Assembly (NCBI GenBank): GCA_037444685.1
Contig: JBBILX010000008.1
Coordinates: forward strand, 102,487 to 166,486
Length of the DNA: 64,000 bases
Reading direction: 5' to 3'
DNA from: UBA964 sp037444685
Lineage (GTDB): Bacteria > Pseudomonadota > Gammaproteobacteria > Steroidobacterales > Steroidobacteraceae
Shown here: positions 62,174-64,000 of the stretch, one piece after another
Numbering within the stretch: position 1 is the stretch's first letter
Layout of the letters: the number at the start of each line of letters is the position of its first letter
Made by a program: the position numbers and the translations under genes
The notes under the pieces: generated by a model
Told to the model about the DNA's origin: nothing
Database searches by the model: none
Seen by the model: the letters and a program-made list of their open reading frames with translations, nothing else

Positions 62174-63224
62174 TGTGACCCCCTCATTTATCCGGACCAT
62201 TTGGAAGTAGAGGGTCAAGGGGATTTTGCCATCAAGTACTGCCGCGGGGCGAGGTCGCCGAGCGCCTCGTGCGGTCGTACTTCGTTGTAGCGGGTGACCC
62301 AGTCGGCCGTCATGCGACGGACCTCGCCCGGGGTCTCGAAGACGTGGCAGTTGAGCAACTCCTCGCGGTAAGTACGATTGAAGCGTTCGATCAGGCCGTT
62401 CTGCATCGGCCGGCCGCGTGGGATAAAGCGGCGTTCGATGCCATGACGGCGAGCCCACTTCCCGAGCTCGTCGCTGATCAGCTCAGGCCCGTTGTCCATG
62501 CGCAGGGCGCTGGGCTTGCCGCGGATCTCGATCAGTTCATCGAGCGCACGCACGATGCGGCGCGCGGGCAGGCTCGTGTCGATCTCGATGCGCAGCGCCT
62601 CGCGGTTGAAGTCGTCGATCACGTTGAACGTGCGGAAGCGCCGTCCCGACCACAGCGCATCGGACATGAAGTCGGCCGACCAGACCTCGTTCGGCTGCAC
62701 GGGCATCACCAGCGGGGCCTTCACACGTGCCGGCAGCCGCCGTTTGCCACGCCGCTTCAGGTTCCGGCGCAGCGCACGGTGCACGCGGTATAGCCGGCAC
62801 TTGCCGAAGCCCTGCCGACGCACGGCTGGATACAGCTTGTCGAAGCCATCACTCGGGTTCTCGTGGACGTATCCCTGGATCGCCGCGATGACCGGGCCGT
62901 CGTCCCGCGCCCGCGGCAGCGCGCAGTAGGCCGATCGCGCGCGGGACAGCTCGGCATACATCCTCTTCAGCCTGCTGTTCTCGGACTCCAGCTCTTTCAG
63001 CCGGCAAAGCTGAGAGACGTCCAGACCGCCGTACTTCGCCTTCCAGTTGCAGAACGTCGCCTCGCTGAGGCCGTGCTTTCGAACAAGCTCAGCCACTTTC
63101 ACGCCGGCCTCGGCCTGCCTCAGGATCGCGATGATCTTCTCTTCACTGAACCGGGACTTCTTCACAAGAGTTCTCCTGTCGGAAAACTCTACTCCCGCCT
63201 GGTCCGGTTCGTCAGGGGGTTACA
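62174..63224 (-). mobile_element. IS3-family (IS407-like) insertion sequence with shortened fused transposase
   Basis: Terminal inverted repeats are recognisable: TGTGACCCCCT at 62174 and TGTAACCCCCT on the complement ending at 63224. Shared inner blocks are CCGGACCA and AGTAGAG. No matching target duplication was seen (flanks GTAT and CCCT). At about 1050 bp it is shorter than usual for the group, in line with the shortened transposase. It sits 9 bp upstream of the halohydrin-dehalogenase-like gene and 4 bp from an attC-like site. Confidence 0.75.
62215..63165 (-). CDS. IS3-family transposase, OrfA/OrfB fused with an internal deletion
   Basis: 316 aa single frame. The first 65 residues are OrfA-like (KKSRFSEEKIIAILRQAEAG, then SEATFCNWKAKYGG). 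The protein then joins OrfB-like sequence at about residue 74 (AELSRARSAYCALPRARDDG). The usual OrfA end, the -1 frameshift region and the OrfB start are missing, about 45-50 residues. The DDE catalytic core is present: WSADFMSDALW, LRMDNGPELISDE and MQNGLIERFNRTYREELLN. It may have lost activity because the OrfA leucine-zipper end is absent. Confidence 0.85.
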   Translation of the reverse strand: MKKSRFSEEKIIAILRQAEAGVKVAELVRKHGLSEATFCNWKAKYGGLDVSQLCRLKELESENSRLKRMYAELSRARSAYCALPRARDDGPVIAAIQGYVHENPSDGFDKLYPAVRRQGFGKCRLYRVHRALRRNLKRRGKRRLPARVKAPLVMPVQPNEVWSADFMSDALWSGRRFRTFNVIDDFNREALRIEIDTSLPARRIVRALDELIEIRGKPSALRMDNGPELISDELGKWARRHGIERRFIPRGRPMQNGLIERFNRTYREELLNCHVFETPGEVRRMTADWVTRYNEVRPHEALGDLAPRQYLMAKSP

Positions 63225-63227
63225 CCC

Positions 63228-63307
63228 TGCCAACTTGGTCATAGCCGTCCCTCGGTCCTGCAAGCGGCGTGACGACCAGCGACGACCGCTGCATCGCATT
63301 GTTAGGT
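63228..63307 (-). other. Degenerate integron attC-like site
   Basis: Just after the BrnA stop, the minus strand reads ACCTAAC (fits RYYYAAC), then AATGCGATGCAGCGG. It later reads CCGCTTGC, which pairs with GCAGCGG leaving one bulged base, typical of attC L-boxes. The far end, GTTGGCA, deviates from GTTRRRY. The 80-bp length is in range. An IS end lies 4 bp beyond. Confidence 0.35.
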
Positions 63308-63308
63308 T

Positions 63309-63596
63309 TCACTGCTTGCCACGTGGAACCGGAGTCTTCGCGAGGCGATCCGCCATGCGCGTCTGCCAACCGGGACCGGTCGCTCGCCAGCGTTTCACCA
63401 CCTCGGAGGGAAGGCGAAGCGAGATGAGCTGACGTGGATTGGGAGAGCGCGGTCGGCCGCCCTTGTTGACGACAGCACGGCTCAACATTTCCTCGGTCAG
63501 TTCAGGGAGTTCCTTGTACTCCGAGCGGCGAATGCGATGCGCGTCAACGCGCTTCAAATCCGAGCTCAAAGTACGGCGCGAGGCGGTCTTGCTCAC
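63309..63596 (-). CDS. brnA: BrnA family antitoxin
   Basis: 95 aa. The N-terminal part is basic and toxin-binding (RIRRSEYKELPELTEEM). The C-terminal part is ribbon-helix-helix-like, with RPRSPNPRQLISLRLPSEVV and KRWRATGPGWQTRMADRL typical of BrnA. It neutralises BrnT and represses the operon. The start at ATG 63596 overlaps the toxin gene by 53 bp; downstream TTG starts are possible. Confidence 0.9.
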   Translation of the reverse strand: MSKTASRRTLSSDLKRVDAHRIRRSEYKELPELTEEMLSRAVVNKGGRPRSPNPRQLISLRLPSEVVKRWRATGPGWQTRMADRLAKTPVPRGKQ

Positions 63597-63834
63597 GTTT
63601 GTTGGCCTTTCTCATGCTGAAGATGTGGCGATCCGCGCCACGCGGCGTATAGCCAACCACGACCAAGCGCCCTTCGAGCTTGCCGTAGCAGAGCATCCGG
63701 ACTTCGCCGTAGTCCCGCCGCGTGTCCTCGACCTCCACGGTCAAGCCGGCGAACACGACCGGCGCATCCTCAAAGTCCAGACCCCGTTCTTCCAGCGCGC
63801 GGGCGCGCTCGGCAGGATCGTAGGTGATGCCCAT
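63544..63834 (-). CDS. brnT: BrnT family ribonuclease toxin
   Basis: 96 aa RelE-like fold. YDPAERARALEERGLDFEDA and VFAGLTVEVEDTRRDYGEVR lead to GKLEGRLVVVGYTPRG and IFSMRKANKREQDRLAPYF, the BrnT signature residues (Arg, Lys-Arg-Glu). It cleaves RNA and inhibits translation unless bound by BrnA. The ATG is only 2 bp from the operator palindrome. Confidence 0.92.
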   Translation of the reverse strand: MGITYDPAERARALEERGLDFEDAPVVFAGLTVEVEDTRRDYGEVRMLCYGKLEGRLVVVGYTPRGADRHIFSMRKANKREQDRLAPYFELGFEAR

Positions 63835-63835
63835 C

Positions 63836-63857
63836 GGTTATTGTATATACAATAACC
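63836..63857. promoter_or_regulatory. Perfect 22-bp palindrome, brnTA operator/promoter
   Basis: Centred on TATTGTATATACAATA, every base pairs across the dyad. It lies 2 bp upstream of the brnT ATG. On the minus strand TATACAAT can serve as the -10, with TTGCCG upstream as a weak -35, so transcription would begin at or near the ATG. It is a good site for BrnA autoregulation. Confidence 0.7.
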
Positions 63858-63871
63858 ACCCGCGGCAAGGT

Positions 63872-64000
63872 TGTGACCTGCCGGCTTTTTTCGGACCACC
63901 GATTAGTTGAGGACGGCTCGGTGGGTTGATGCGGGTTGCTGCTTCTGGAACTCGTCCTTGAACTGCTTGGGTGTCCGGTACCCGAGGCTCGAGTGCGGCC
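63872..64000 (-). mobile_element. Second IS3-family element, left end only (runs out of window)
   Basis: It starts at the terminal-repeat-like TGTGACCTGCCGGC, followed by TTTTTTCGGACCA, typical of IS3-family ends. The transposase C-terminus is encoded inside (63903 onward). The rest lies beyond the window, so completeness and target duplication cannot be judged. Confidence 0.7.
63903..64000 (-). CDS. IS3-family transposase OrfB, C-terminal fragment (continues outside)
   Basis: The minus strand reads PHSSLGYRTPKQFKDEF then QKQQPASTHRAVLN and stop. PHSSLGYRTP is the common C-terminal hallmark of IS3-family OrfB integrases. About 32 codons are inside the window; the catalytic core is outside. 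Confidence 0.88.
   Translation of the reverse strand, partial: PHSSLGYRTPKQFKDEFQKQQPASTHRAVLN

Overview
The window is strongly GC-rich and densely packed, with many ATGA or GTGA start/stop overlaps. It looks like a chromosomal segment of an aerobic or facultatively respiring gammaproteobacterium. The clues are the tesA/ybbA/ybbP arrangement, a HiPIP with a Tat signal, two TonB-dependent receptors, OxyR with Dps, an FNR-type regulator and an RND tripartite pump. Steroidobacterales/Nevskiales-like groups would fit, but that is inference. No rRNA, tRNA or CRISPR array was seen. The longest stretch without a gene is about 290 bp (31058-31345), and no clear feature was seen in it.

Left part (1-28300). 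After the 3' end of a TonB receptor come a DUF2237 protein and an AzlCD amino-acid exporter. A TetR regulator precedes a TolC/adaptor/RND operon that ends in a hydroxyacid dehydrogenase, and two matching operator-like sites flank the regulator. Next are a second TonB receptor, a YciI protein, OxyR, HiPIP, an LCAT-like hydrolase, a barrel-like protein, a photolyase, an aldo/keto reductase, an acyl-CoA dehydrogenase and a LysR regulator. A DUF1993/PNPOx/aldo-keto reductase group follows, then a HlyD-FtsX-ATPase exporter divergent from its own TetR. Dps carries an OxyR-like site next to its promoter.

Middle part (28300-50400). This holds a diguanylate cyclase, a DUF4139 protein, an orphan anti-sigma-like protein, PhoD, an N-terminally truncated glycosyltransferase, an OlsF-like fused acyltransferase and a membrane metallophosphoesterase. 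Then comes module A (coiled-coil small protein, SAM methyltransferase, cupin). Close by are a Rieske oxygenase group and an FNR-type regulator. The same FNR-box palindrome sits upstream of module A and upstream of the regulator. YbbP/YbbA, TesA and FadD follow.

Right part (50400-64000). This holds tandem DUF6502 paralogues, a LysR-pirin-WrbA quinone-stress unit, an ECF sigma factor with a 61-aa partner, a frameshifted DUF6249-like gene and module B (methyltransferase, coiled-coil small protein, exported TolB-like propeller). Next are CutA, an FAD monooxygenase, an ICMT-like methyltransferase, a GlxA-like protein and a short-chain-dehydrogenase-fold gene. That last gene has the complete motif set of halohydrin dehalogenases. 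The end is mobile DNA: an IS3-family element with an internally shortened fused transposase, a BrnT/BrnA toxin-antitoxin pair with a perfect operator palindrome and a possible degenerate attC site, and the end of a second IS3-family element.

The most notable points are the halohydrin-dehalogenase candidate beside the IS, the two related methyltransferase/coiled-coil modules, and the shared FNR-box regulon. Three proteins (glycosyltransferase, MFS transporter, transposase) appear to lack blocks of tens of residues without frame loss.
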